Of a DNA stretch of 64,000 nt, positions 18,064-26,878 are shown piece by piece. The notes beneath the pieces are model-generated. The model had not been told where the DNA came from. It saw only the letters and a program-made list of their open reading frames with translations, and did no database searches. The stretch lies in NCBI GenBank assembly GCA_947501045.1, contig CANMUI010000010.1, forward strand, positions 1-64,000, written 5' to 3'. Origin of the DNA: an uncultured Psychrobacter sp. (GTDB lineage: Bacteria; Pseudomonadota; Gammaproteobacteria; Pseudomonadales; Moraxellaceae). Every line of letters starts with the position of its first letter. Position 1 is the first letter of the stretch. A program made the position numbers and the translations under genes.

Positions 18064-19335
18064 ATGTTCTGTCTGCGATCATCCCTTTATGTACCCTTCG
18101 CACAAATGCTACCTACATCTCCCACCATCGATATCTCTCGGTACGCCATGTATAAGCACACGCTATTTGTCCTACGCAATATAGTAGTGACCGTCAGTAC
18201 AGGGGTGGCAATATCTGCTATGGCTCAACCAGCACCTTTGATAAACGTACCTTTAGTGACTGCACCATCTGTAGCCCCTAAGAGAGCGGCGGCGCAAATT
18301 GATTGGAATATAATGGCCACAGCTCATAGCCCAGCGCAGCCGATTAATGATTTTATCAAAGATTGGGATGCACCTTTAGACTCCGGTAAGCACGCTTACG
18401 CCCAGGGACGTGTGTCACTCAATGTACGTCCGCCTGATAGCGCTATTAGCTACGGCTTAGCTTGGCGTTACGATTATCTGTTGAGCTTCAATCAGGACAC
18501 AGCAGATCTGTATTGGCAGTATCAAAATAAGCAATTACCTAATCAAAATCAAAACTATCAGTTGCAGCTAGAAGCGCAGCATAATGAGCGCATTGGCGCT
18601 AATATCGGTTTTACTCAGCAGATAATGCCCAATTGGCAACTGACTACTTACGCCAATATTTGGCAAGGACAACATGTGCTTGATGGCGCTATCAAAGGTA
18701 ATTTGACGTCGCAAGCCTTTCCTGAGGGTGAAATAGTTAGAAACCTAGATCGTTTAAATAAGATTGATACTTCTATAGATTATTATTATGATGAGCCGGC
18801 ACTTAAAGAGGAGGACTTGAATTGGTATCCTGATAAACCCTCAGGCTACGGTTATTCACTAGATTTAAACCTGACCGGTCAATTATCCCAAAATACCCGA
18901 TTGTCTATTCGTGGTTATGACATTCTTGGACGTATGCATTGGCAAGACGCACCTAGTACCCAGTACATTCTAGATTACGATATCAATAGACCCACTACCG
19001 ATAAAACACGAGGCCAACTCGATACCGACGATGTGACACAGACCTTGCCTTGGCGAGTTGAAGGTAGCCTCATGCATGAGCTAGATGAGCAGTGGCAGCT
19101 TGGCGCTCATGGTCAAGTTAATGACGTTCATGATTTGTACCAGCTATCAGCAGGCTATAAAATGGAGCAGATGGCTTATCCTGTTACGCTTACAGGTCTG
19201 ATCGAACCGCAAACGCAAGCTTTGGGCTTGGCTTTAGACAGTCAATATGGAGGCATTAAACTGCTTACCGATAGTTTAGATGCAGAAAAAGCCAAACGCA
19301 GTGAGATAAGTTTATATGGACGCTATGCTTGGTAG
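18064..19335 (+). CDS. Probable outer-membrane beta-barrel protein, unknown family
   Basis: Up to 423 residues. Two starts are possible: ATG 18064 with GGAAG 6 nt upstream, or ATG 18148, which gives a compact signal peptide (MYKHTLFVLRNIVVTVSTGVAISAMAQ, cleavage after AMA). From about residue 120 the sequence shows many alternating aromatic/polar strands (such as YQLQLEAQHNERIGANIGFTQQI, WQLTTYANIWQG, TRLSIRGYDILGR), and it ends in ISLYGRYAW with a terminal aromatic, as in BAM substrates. It is probably expressed separately from the lipoprotein gene upstream. Function unknown. Confidence 0.7.
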   Translation: MFCLRSSLYVPFAQMLPTSPTIDISRYAMYKHTLFVLRNIVVTVSTGVAISAMAQPAPLINVPLVTAPSVAPKRAAAQIDWNIMATAHSPAQPINDFIKDWDAPLDSGKHAYAQGRVSLNVRPPDSAISYGLAWRYDYLLSFNQDTADLYWQYQNKQLPNQNQNYQLQLEAQHNERIGANIGFTQQIMPNWQLTTYANIWQGQHVLDGAIKGNLTSQAFPEGEIVRNLDRLNKIDTSIDYYYDEPALKEEDLNWYPDKPSGYGYSLDLNLTGQLSQNTRLSIRGYDILGRMHWQDAPSTQYILDYDINRPTTDKTRGQLDTDDVTQTLPWRVEGSLMHELDEQWQLGAHGQVNDVHDLYQLSAGYKMEQMAYPVTLTGLIEPQTQALGLALDSQYGGIKLLTDSLDAEKAKRSEISLYGRYAW

Positions 19336-19392
19336 TAATGAGAATTTATGATCATAAACAAGAGTAAATTCAGTATAGGGCAGTAGAAATTA

Positions 19393-20376
19393 TCAAAACT
19401 TATCTTCTTCACAGTTATGCTGTTTAGGATAGATTACTATAAACCTATCGCCTTCAAAGTATAGACCTGTTTTAGGTAGCGTATCGTCCGGCTGTTTATC
19501 AGAATTTTTATCGAAACCTGTTAATTTTACTTGGCAGTTATCGTAGAAATCGCGCTTGGTAAACCACTCAATATAATGCGCTAAGCGTAGGTTGCTGGTA
19601 TCTAGCATTGCCAAATTCACCTCATTATTTTTATCGCACCATTTATGCATGGGAAAGTTTGAAGACAACCAATCTGGCCAAGCAAAATAGCTCAAGTCTA
19701 AGTTCATTGGCAAAAAGAACCTTCCCTTTATCAGCGCATAACGCTTGTCGATTTTAACTTGTCCATGATTTTCAGTTTCGACCCAAACGGCGCGAAATTG
19801 TTTGGTTTGCATATGGGTCATTTTACGTTCTAAATTGTCGTTGGAGTTGATACCCACCCAGTTCTCTGGCGCAAACGGATATGAGCCCATAAAGAATTTA
19901 ATAGCTAATTCCCAATGCTCTACTCGTTTGTCTTCATGATTGTATAAAATCAAATCCAGCTCGCCCACTGTTTGCTTACCGTTATACAGCTGGATATTGC
20001 TGGCTAGCGTCTCATACGGATGCAGGCCACGCGTATAACCATCCTCTAGCCAAAACGCTAGTAATCCTTCAAAATGAAACCCCAAGCGATTGGGGCTAGG
20101 ACGCTTTAATAAATAACGGGTTAGGTCTTGGTAGGCGTCGGTATTATCTAGCTCATGCAAGCGCTGTTGATAAGCACTAAACTTCGCTAGCCAAAACTCG
20201 CTAGGGTGTACGGCGATCGGCGGTGTGTTTTGAAGCGGCGCAAAATCGAGCCATCTGGTTAGTACGTTAGGGCAGGCAAGCACGTAAGCCAGATCACGGA
20301 CATACGGGCGGTGGTAAGCCTTCCACGGTGCATTATCTACGAGAGTAGCAGAGAGTAGAGCAGTAGGCTCGGGCAT
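19393..20376 (-). CDS. DUF1853 family protein
   Basis: 327 residues, cytoplasmic by appearance (no signal or helix). It has the family features: N-terminal RPYVRDLAYVLACPNVL, FEGLLAFWLEDGY near 125, the acidic GELDLILYN near 158 followed by WELAIKFFMG. The E-x-D...E-x-A-x-K layout resembles a PD-(D/E)XK nuclease core, which is inference. The family is common in Psychrobacter, Acinetobacter and other gammaproteobacteria without a known role. It reads against both neighbours. Confidence 0.82.
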   Translation of the reverse strand: MPEPTALLSATLVDNAPWKAYHRPYVRDLAYVLACPNVLTRWLDFAPLQNTPPIAVHPSEFWLAKFSAYQQRLHELDNTDAYQDLTRYLLKRPSPNRLGFHFEGLLAFWLEDGYTRGLHPYETLASNIQLYNGKQTVGELDLILYNHEDKRVEHWELAIKFFMGSYPFAPENWVGINSNDNLERKMTHMQTKQFRAVWVETENHGQVKIDKRYALIKGRFFLPMNLDLSYFAWPDWLSSNFPMHKWCDKNNEVNLAMLDTSNLRLAHYIEWFTKRDFYDNCQVKLTGFDKNSDKQPDDTLPKTGLYFEGDRFIVIYPKQHNCEEDKF

Positions 20377-20543
20377 AGGATAGACCAGAGTAAGTGATAG
20401 GGGAGAGTATAAAGTGTTTACCCTAATAGCTTGCGTGGTAAAAGTCTATAGGGAGTTGTAATATGTTAAGATTAACCTCAATTGGCAGGGTTTATTTGCC
20501 GTATAAAGTGACCAATAATTCTTAGATTATAAAGGAATGAGAT

Positions 20544-20858
20544 ATGAAGTACCTCTTACAAATGGACTTTCCATACACCGGACCTTTTGGCGATGAGTTT
20601 TACAAGCAAATGAAGGAGCTAGCTGAAGATATCGCTACAGAAGACGGTCTGATCTATAAGCTATGGACAGAAAATGAAGAGACGCAAGAAGCGGGCGGCA
20701 TTTATGTCTTTAATAATTTAGATGATGCCAATAGATATTTGACCAAGCATACTAAGCGCTTAGAGTCGTTTGGGATTACGGGTATTCGAGCGAAAACGTT
20801 TAAAGTGAACGAAGAGCTAAGTAAGATTACTAAAGCGTGGTTACAGTATTTAGCGTAA
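20544..20858 (+). CDS. YdhR-like putative monooxygenase
   Basis: 104 residues, a dimeric ferredoxin-like alpha/beta barrel protein. It matches E. coli YdhR in length and motifs: MKYLLQMDFPY at the N-terminus, LIYKLWTENEETQEAGGIYVF in the middle and the closing helix. The family is proposed to act on aromatic substrates, but no reaction is proven. AAGGAATGAG precedes the ATG. Monocistronic. Confidence 0.88.
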   Translation: MKYLLQMDFPYTGPFGDEFYKQMKELAEDIATEDGLIYKLWTENEETQEAGGIYVFNNLDDANRYLTKHTKRLESFGITGIRAKTFKVNEELSKITKAWLQYLA

Positions 20859-20875
20859 TAGATTTTTAGGATCAG

Positions 20876-20910
20876 AAAAGCCAGCTCTTGGATTTAAGGG
20901 CTGACTTTTT
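20876..20910 (+). terminator. Terminator after the YdhR-like gene
   Basis: Arms 20876-20889 and 20896-20909 pair over 14 positions with one mismatch and one G:T, ending in T5. Confidence 0.82.
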
Positions 20911-21221
20911 GTTGCGCCTTATATGCTCAAAACATGATATTAATTATATAAAAGTTAAGCTGAATATCAGATGTGTTCGATAGTAAAGGAACTAGAATCA
21001 CTATCAAAAACTTCAATATGCTAAATGTCCATTTTGGTGGTTTGTTGAATGGTTTTTTAGATGATGAGGCTAATTGGTCTTTAGTAGTTAGTTTAGTCAT
21101 TTGTATAGCTCCATAAAATGCCTTAGCGGTGTGCTTCGGACTGTATGGAGTTATGATAATGGCGAGTAGATGGAGGCTGTTAAGGGGCTGGGGCTAAAAT
21201 AAATCAGCCCCCTAACAGCCC
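20911..21221. other. Intergenic region with a 16-bp inverted repeat
   Basis: No gene seen. An imperfect 16-bp inverted repeat (21175-21190 and 21205-21220, one mismatch) ends directly at the stop of the minus-strand gene at 21222 and is probably its transcript-end hairpin, although no T-run follows. Upstream there is only AT-rich sequence of no evident function. Confidence 0.5.
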
Positions 21222-22028
21222 CTATATGGCTTTGTTGGCTCTTGTTGCAAGTGCAGATTTAGGGTTGGTCACAGTTTTAATCCGCTCTACAGCCTTATTG
21301 TTTACTTCAAAATCAGGATAAGCTTCTAAGTATCTAGCCACTTGTTGACCATGTGGTAAATATGAGGTGTTACCGTCTTTATATAACTCGTTCCATGTAT
21401 CATGGCATAACTTCATCTCTATAGAAAAAAACTTATTGTTAGGGTTTAAATAACCTTGGTCCTCTGCTGGCTCGCATGTTTGAAGTTTTAACAGCTGTGC
21501 CTTCAGTCTCTCATTTTCAGCTTTAAGCTGGTCAATAGTGGTTTGTTGCTCTACATCAATGTTTATTAATCTTTTTATTTGTTCACTGTCAAAGCGTAAG
21601 AGGTCTTTTAATTTATCTTGGTCTTTATAGTTTTTAAACCCACTGCTAAATATATAATTTTCATTGTATGGTATCGGATTAAAAGGCATTTTATGGAGAT
21701 GATAACCTTCTAATAACTCATGTATTTTCAACGTATAAGGATCAATAAGCAATCCATCATCAAAAACACCTCCTTCATGAAGAATAGAGCGGGTATGCAT
21801 TCTTTTAAAAATCCCTTTTAATGGTACATAACTAAAATCGTATTTAGAATTACCATCAGCATCAATTGTCTCTAACTTAATTCTAGGTTCAGTCAAATAC
21901 AAATAGACTTCTATCTTACCTTCAATCTCTAACTGACATATATCATGTAATGTATAGTCATACCCTGCTTTATCCTTTAGATACAAAAGTACCTCATCGA
22001 GCGTAGAGTATTTTTTTAGTAACTCCAT
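21222..22028 (-). CDS. Hypothetical protein with coiled coil
   Basis: 268 residues, no recognised family. The N-terminal half (about 1-150) has a helix-turn pattern (STLDEVLLYLKDKAGYDYTLHDICQLEIEGKIEVYLYL) that resembles the start of mobile-element or phage accessory proteins. Residues about 150-185 form a short coiled coil (QTTIDQLKAENERLKAQLLKL), and the C-terminal part (HDTWNELYKDG to NPKSALATRANKAI) is of the type found in proteins with a C-terminal DNA-associated tail. It lies beside hicAB in a small accessory patch close to a tRNA gene. Confidence 0.6.
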   Translation of the reverse strand: MELLKKYSTLDEVLLYLKDKAGYDYTLHDICQLEIEGKIEVYLYLTEPRIKLETIDADGNSKYDFSYVPLKGIFKRMHTRSILHEGGVFDDGLLIDPYTLKIHELLEGYHLHKMPFNPIPYNENYIFSSGFKNYKDQDKLKDLLRFDSEQIKRLINIDVEQQTTIDQLKAENERLKAQLLKLQTCEPAEDQGYLNPNNKFFSIEMKLCHDTWNELYKDGNTSYLPHGQQVARYLEAYPDFEVNNKAVERIKTVTNPKSALATRANKAI

Positions 22029-22135
22029 AATTCACACCTTTACACACCCTTAAATCAAAGTAGGTGCAAGGCAGTGACAACTTAATGGTGCGAATAGCTG
22101 TCGTCCGAGAAATCAGTCCTAGCCTTGCAGAGTTT

Positions 22136-22483
22136 TTATGCCATACCTTCGTTATCGATGGCATTGGCAAGCGTATCAGCAACCCACTGATTGAGACTCA
22201 TACCGTGACTGGTGGCGACAGTGCTCACTTGCTCATGTAGCTCGCTTGGTATGCGCGTCATAAACTTACCTGAGAAGGATTTATAAGGCTCAATACCGTT
22301 TTCTTGGCATACATCCAAAAAGATTTGTAGTGACTGTTCACCTTCATTCTGTAAAGTAGTGATACTGTCACCGTAGAAATCTGCACCCCCATTTAAACCT
22401 ACAAATTCTCCACGAAACAAGCCTAATTCAGGGTCATATTGAATGATTGCTTTGTGCTCATTTATCATCATAATATTTTGCAT
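22136..22483 (-). CDS. hicB: HicB-type antitoxin
   Basis: 115 residues. The N-terminal half is the partial RNase H-like HicB fold (AIIQYDPELGLFRGEFVGLNGGADFYGDSITTL). The C-terminal part is a ribbon-helix-helix DNA-binding domain (FMTRIPSELHEQVSTVATSHGMSLNQWVADTLANAI). It neutralises the HicA mRNA interferase and should repress its own operon through the palindrome at 22816-22836. Separated by 2 nt from the toxin gene, which precedes it in the transcript. Confidence 0.9.
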   Translation of the reverse strand: MQNIMMINEHKAIIQYDPELGLFRGEFVGLNGGADFYGDSITTLQNEGEQSLQIFLDVCQENGIEPYKSFSGKFMTRIPSELHEQVSTVATSHGMSLNQWVADTLANAIDNEGMA

Positions 22484-22485
22484 AA

Positions 22486-22788
22486 TTATTCCTTATCTTC
22501 ATTGATTGCAGGGACAGTCTGCTCGGTATCATCAATAGGGCTATAGCCTAAACTATCTAACCATTTCCGTACGCTAGCTACTGCTCCCTTATCAGTTGTC
22601 GGCTGGGGGTGGGGGCGATGATAAACTTGCACCTCATTATCTAATACAATTGCTACCCTTGATCCTGCCCGTTCGCTAACTTCTGCACCCAATGCTATAA
22701 ATAAAGCTTCAATATCTGACCATTTTATATTACCGGATATGGGTTTACTAAAAATAGCTTTGAGTGTTTTTTGATGCTTACGTTGCAT
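22486..22788 (-). CDS. hicA: HicA-type mRNA interferase toxin
   Basis: 100 residues. The dsRBD-like HicA fold is seen in KTLKAIFSKPISGNIKWSDIEALFIALGAEVSERAGSR with the catalytic-His region VYHRPHP near 58-64. The C-terminal extension of about 25 residues (after VASVRKWLDSLGY) is longer than in minimal HicA toxins. AAGGA precedes the ATG. The toxin-first order is the common hicAB arrangement. Confidence 0.88.
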   Translation of the reverse strand: MQRKHQKTLKAIFSKPISGNIKWSDIEALFIALGAEVSERAGSRVAIVLDNEVQVYHRPHPQPTTDKGAVASVRKWLDSLGYSPIDDTEQTVPAINEDKE

Positions 22789-22811
22789 ACCATATCCTTA
22801 TTGTTTATCTC

Positions 22812-22836
22812 ATTATAGTATCATATAGTGATACTA
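22812..22836 (-). promoter_or_regulatory. hicAB promoter and operator palindrome
   Basis: A perfect inverted repeat has 8-bp arms 22816-22823 and 22829-22836 around 5 nt. On the minus strand a consensus -10 TATAAT lies at 22817-22812 and touches the palindrome, so a repressor bound there would block RNA polymerase. The natural ligand is the ribbon-helix-helix domain of HicB. The -35 is poor (TTTTTA). Confidence 0.75.
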
Positions 22837-22961
22837 AAAACAGTTATTTAATCCCGTTCAATAGTCTTAAATTCTTGAATCAATCAATTTTGCCTACAAC
22901 CACAAGTCTAAACCATTTCTTTTATCGTGAAACTATAAACTAATGAAATCTGGACCCAAAA

Positions 22962-22995
22962 AAAAGCCAACCATTGAAAACAATGATTGGCTTTT
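22962..22995. terminator. Terminator downstream of tRNA-Pro
   Basis: Arms 22962-22976 and 22981-22995 form a 15-bp stem with one mismatch and a 4-nt loop. On the minus strand, the direction of the tRNA, it ends in a T-run; T4 also follows on the plus strand. Confidence 0.88.
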
Positions 22996-23012
22996 CTCTT
23001 AAGCTAAGTATT

Positions 23013-23089
23013 TGGTCGGAACGGCAGGATTTGAACCTGCGACCACTACACCCCCAGTGTAGTGCGCTACCAGACTGCGCTACGCCCCG
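23013..23089 (-). tRNA. tRNA-Pro (anticodon GGG)
   Basis: 77 nt with encoded CCA. The acceptor stem pairs CGGGGCG with CGTTCCG (two G:T pairs). The D-arm is TAGCGCAGTCTGGTAGCGCA-like, the anticodon stem is CTACA/TGTAG with loop CTGGGGG giving anticodon GGG, and the T-arm contains GGTTCAAATCC. It decodes CCC and CCU. A terminator follows 17 nt downstream. tRNA genes are common attachment sites, and hicAB sits just downstream, but no att repeat was found. Confidence 0.97.
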
Positions 23090-23198
23090 AATGACTGCTA
23101 TTTTACGCAAAATTATTTATATTGCAAGGGCTAATTAACATCCAAGTTAGCAATTAATTTACGCACAAAACAGTCAGGACTATTTATAGCAAACGATG

Positions 23199-24704
23199 TT
23201 AGCCCAACAGCTCTTTTAGGATCTGATTAACCTGCTGCGGATTGGCGCTACCACGGCTCGCTTTCATCACTTGACCGACCAAACCATTAAAGGCTTTTTG
23301 TTTACCGCCTTTATACTCATCGACCATGACCTGATTGTTAGCGATAACCTCTTCTACCATCGCTTTAATAGCACCAGTATCGGTTTCTTGCTTAAGGCCT
23401 TTTTCCTCGATAATCTTATCAGCAGCGTCATCACCATCGCCGCCTTCGCGTGCATAAAGAGCGCTAAAGACGGTTTTAGCCATTTTACCTGATAAAGTAT
23501 CATCATTAATGCGCTTGAGTAGTCCGGCCAATTGCTTAGCGCTGATAGGAGAGTCGATAATATCAGCGTCCTCTTTATTAAGCGCACCGAGCAAATCGCC
23601 CATCACCCAGTTGCCCGCCATTTTGGCGTCTTTTTGTCCGACCTCAGCAACGACATCTTCGAAGTAATCGGCCAATTGACGACTACCAGTTAAGATACGC
23701 GCGTCGTATTCTGAGAGTCCAAGCTCCTGTTCAAAGCGGGCCCGACGCGCAACGGGCAACTCAGGCATTTCAGCCATAATGGCATCTATCGTATGCTGCT
23801 CAATACGCACGGGAAGCAAGTCAGGATCAGGGAAGTAGCGGTAGTCATCAGCATTTTCTTTGGTACGCATAACGCGGGTTTCATCTTGATCAGGATCGTA
23901 GAGCATCGTTGCTTGCACAACTTTACCGCCGTCTTCGATAATATCAATTTGACGTTCGATCTCACGAGCGATAGCGCGTTCTATAAAACGAAACGAGTTG
24001 AGATTTTTCAGCTCGGTACGCGTGCCTAGCTCATCCCCTGGTTTGCGCACGGAGACGTTACAGTCGCAGCGAAACGAGCCTTCTGCCATGACGGCATCTG
24101 AAATACCCAGCCATGTGACCAATTGATGAATGGCTTTGATATAAGCTAGCGCCTCAGCAGCTGAGCGCATATCAGGCTCAGAGACAATCTCAATAAGCGG
24201 CGTACCCGTACGGTTGAGATCCACACCAGTCATACCATCGACAGCGTCATGTACTGACTTGCCTGCGTCCTCTTCTAAATGCGCGCGTGTGATACCCATG
24301 CGTTTGGGATACTCATTCTTATCACCTTCATTGACTACCACATCGATATACCCTTTACCCACGATAGGATTGGCCATTTGAGTGATTTGATAGCCTTTGG
24401 GCAGGTCAGGATAGAAGTAGTTCTTGCGATCAAAAGTATTAAACAGCCCTAATTCTGCGTTGACGCCGATACCAAATTTTAGTGCTCGATCTACCACACC
24501 GCTATTTAGGACGGGCAAGACACCGGGCAGACCTAAATCTACGATATTCGCTTGTGAGTTTGGCTCATGACCAAAGTCGGTCGGTGCACTTGAGAATATT
24601 TTGCTTTCGGTATTGAGCTGGCAGTGAATCTCGATACCAATGACCACTTCGTAGCCATCGACGAGCAGCTCTTTACGAACTGCAAACTCTGTCATTTCCA
24701 TCAT
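23199..24704 (-). CDS. gatB: Asp-tRNA(Asn)/Glu-tRNA(Gln) amidotransferase subunit B
   Basis: Binds misacylated tRNA and phosphorylates the Glu/Asp for amidation. 501 residues. The GatB core includes VVIGIEIHCQLNTESKIFSS, DRKNYFYPDLPKGYQITQ near 90, and DYRYFPDPDLLPV near 275; the C-terminal YqeY-like domain (about 350-501) ends in NPQQVNQILKELL. ATG 24704 has AGGA 5 nt upstream. It ends the gatC-gatA-unknown-gatB series. Confidence 0.97.
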   Translation of the reverse strand: MMEMTEFAVRKELLVDGYEVVIGIEIHCQLNTESKIFSSAPTDFGHEPNSQANIVDLGLPGVLPVLNSGVVDRALKFGIGVNAELGLFNTFDRKNYFYPDLPKGYQITQMANPIVGKGYIDVVVNEGDKNEYPKRMGITRAHLEEDAGKSVHDAVDGMTGVDLNRTGTPLIEIVSEPDMRSAAEALAYIKAIHQLVTWLGISDAVMAEGSFRCDCNVSVRKPGDELGTRTELKNLNSFRFIERAIAREIERQIDIIEDGGKVVQATMLYDPDQDETRVMRTKENADDYRYFPDPDLLPVRIEQHTIDAIMAEMPELPVARRARFEQELGLSEYDARILTGSRQLADYFEDVVAEVGQKDAKMAGNWVMGDLLGALNKEDADIIDSPISAKQLAGLLKRINDDTLSGKMAKTVFSALYAREGGDGDDAADKIIEEKGLKQETDTGAIKAMVEEVIANNQVMVDEYKGGKQKAFNGLVGQVMKASRGSANPQQVNQILKELLG

Positions 24705-24898
24705 AAAATCCTATCAAAAAATTAAAATAAAACGGGGGGATGCTAAAAAGATAATCCATATTTATAGTAGCTACCGATGATAAAATGATTATCACCACTC
24801 AGCATCAGTAAACTAGCGCAGAGTATATTTTGTACACTACTCAAGTGATGTTTCGACAAATAACATACATTACACTACGTCTGCCTAATAAACAGACT

Positions 24899-25237
24899 TT
24901 AATAACTATTCATCATTTCAGTATAAGTTTCTGAGAAAACTTTACTATCCCCACCACTTTGATAATAAGCGGGAATAACGTAACTCAACAAGATTCTAAA
25001 ATCACCTTGTAGAAACAAACTATTTACCAAAGCTTCAGCTTGTTTAGCATCTCCCTTTTCAAAGCCATAAGGGGCAATAGTCTCTTCAAATTTACTATAG
25101 AATTTTTGGAAAAAACTTAAGCTATCCTCGAAGTTTTTGTCAAAAAAAGCTTCTAAGTTTTTAAGCTCTGTTTGTAAGTCATTAGCTTGATTATCATCTA
25201 AACCATAATCTTTTTTCAACATGTCGATAAAATTCAT
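24899..25237 (-). CDS. Hypothetical protein inserted between gatA and gatB
   Basis: 112 residues, no recognised family. The sequence is acidic and helical: DYGLDDNQANDLQTELKNLEAFFDKNFEDSLS, then a Phe/Tyr-rich segment, with no signal peptide or membrane helix and no Cys. It is codirectional with gatCAB, 85 nt after gatA and 194 nt before gatB. Its higher A/T content, compared with the gat genes, suggests later insertion. It may be cotranscribed; a role in tRNA amidation is not supported by anything visible. Confidence 0.65.
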   Translation of the reverse strand: MNFIDMLKKDYGLDDNQANDLQTELKNLEAFFDKNFEDSLSFFQKFYSKFEETIAPYGFEKGDAKQAEALVNSLFLQGDFRILLSYVIPAYYQSGGDSKVFSETYTEMMNSY

Positions 25238-25322
25238 TTCATATCCCTAGTAAAGTCAAATTTTTGCCCGCGTAAAATCATATAATTTAGTACGGTAAGT
25301 TATTCAACCACAACACCGTGTG

Positions 25323-26819
25323 TTATACGCTTTCCTTGGCGATAGTAGAGTGTTGTAGATGATGATCGGTATGCTGCTGGAATAGATGCGCAGTGGCGAG
25401 TAGCTTGCTCTCTTGCCAGTACTGTCCGATCAATTGCAAACCAATAGGCAGGCCCTCAGAAGTCAAACCAACAGGCTGGCTCAGCGCTGGTAAGCCTGCC
25501 AAATTTACTCCGATAGTATAAATGTCACCTAAATACATAGTTGCCGGATCGAGGTTATCGCTGAGTTTATAAGCGGCTGTTGGCGACGTTGGACTGGCAA
25601 TTACATCACAATTGGCAAAAGCTTTATCAAAGTCCTCGACGATCATTCGGCGCACTTTTTGTGCTTTAGTATAATAAGCGTCAAAGTAACCTGCCGAGAG
25701 CGCATAGGTCCCAGTCAAAATACGGCGCTGTACCTCGGGACCAAAGCCCTCAGAACGCGTACGCGTGTACAGATCAGTGAGATCTTTGGGATCCTCACAG
25801 CGATAACCAAAGCGCACGCCATCAAAGCGTGATAAGTTTGATGAGGCCTCAGCAGGAGCTAGCATATAATAAGTAGCAAGGGTAATATCAGGATCAGTGA
25901 TGTTCACCTCCACAATCGTTGCGCCCAATTCTTGATACTTTTGTAGGGCAGCGCGTACAGCTTGCTCGACTTCTTTATCAAGACCCTTACTAAAGTACTC
26001 TTTTGCCACCCCAATACGTAGACCATCAAAGGGCTTATCGCCAGCTTTAGCTTCGGCATCATTGATGTCTTGTACATAATCAGGAATGTCGTGTTTGATA
26101 GAAGTGGCATCACGCGGGTCATGGCCGATCATAGGCTGCAATAGATAAGCGCAGTCTTTAGCGCTACGACCCATGCTGCCTGCTTGATCAAGGCTTGAAG
26201 CGTAAGCAATCATGCCAAAACGCGATACACGTCCATAAGTGGGCTTGATGCCGGTTAGGCCACAAAACGAGGCGGGCTGACGGATAGAGCCGCCAGTATC
26301 GCTTGCTGTAGCTACAGGAGTGAAACCTGCTGCCACTGCTGCTGCACTACCGCCGGATGAGCCACCAGGGACGTGCTCTAAATCCCAAGGGTTTTGTACC
26401 GTACCATAATAGGAGCTACTGTTATCCGAGCCCATCGCAAACTCATCCATATTGAGCTTACCTAGGCTTATCATGCCAGCCTTGTCTATATTGGAGACGA
26501 TGGTCGCGCTATAAGGCGCCACAAAATTATGCAGCATTTTAGAGCCACAAGTAGTCAGTACACCTTGGGTGCAAAAGATATCCTTGTGTGCCATCGGTAC
26601 ACCAAGCAGACGTCTTTTATCGCCTTGCGCGCGCATCTCATCAGCAGCTTTTGCTTGTGCGCGCGCAGTCTCTGAGGTGTTGGTAATAAAACTATTAATC
26701 TTGCTATCTAACGTTTCAATGCGCTTGATATAGTGTTCAGTGATCTCAAGGCTGCTAAATTGTTTGTCTTGCAGTCCGGTAATCAGTTGCTGGGTACTTA
26801 AGAGATGAATCTCAGACAT
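25323..26819 (-). CDS. gatA: Asp-tRNA(Asn)/Glu-tRNA(Gln) amidotransferase subunit A
   Basis: Glutaminase subunit of GatCAB, releasing ammonia that travels to GatB. 498 residues. The amidase signature is complete: catalytic Lys in VPMAHKDIFC near 79, and the Gly/Ser stretch PGGSSGGSAAAVAAG near 150-165 with ASDTGGSIRQPAS near 172-185 giving the Ser-cisSer-Lys triad. The stop is followed by the unknown gene; gatC lies 59 nt upstream. Confidence 0.97.
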   Translation of the reverse strand: MSEIHLLSTQQLITGLQDKQFSSLEITEHYIKRIETLDSKINSFITNTSETARAQAKAADEMRAQGDKRRLLGVPMAHKDIFCTQGVLTTCGSKMLHNFVAPYSATIVSNIDKAGMISLGKLNMDEFAMGSDNSSSYYGTVQNPWDLEHVPGGSSGGSAAAVAAGFTPVATASDTGGSIRQPASFCGLTGIKPTYGRVSRFGMIAYASSLDQAGSMGRSAKDCAYLLQPMIGHDPRDATSIKHDIPDYVQDINDAEAKAGDKPFDGLRIGVAKEYFSKGLDKEVEQAVRAALQKYQELGATIVEVNITDPDITLATYYMLAPAEASSNLSRFDGVRFGYRCEDPKDLTDLYTRTRSEGFGPEVQRRILTGTYALSAGYFDAYYTKAQKVRRMIVEDFDKAFANCDVIASPTSPTAAYKLSDNLDPATMYLGDIYTIGVNLAGLPALSQPVGLTSEGLPIGLQLIGQYWQESKLLATAHLFQQHTDHHLQHSTIAKESV

Positions 26820-26878
26820 AAGGAGTCGTCCGTCAAAAAGGTTGCTGGATAAAATAAGAATAAAAAGTCAGTTAACGG

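Noticed and set aside
22182..22994. Short minus-strand frame overlapping the hicB end and the 21222 gene start (21994-22182)
   Set aside because: 62 residues without ribosome-binding site or domain, overlapping the better-supported neighbours.
21222..23089. Integrative element using tRNA-Pro as attachment site
   Set aside because: The tRNA is complete and no integrase or repeated tRNA end was found near hicAB; kept only as a small accessory patch.
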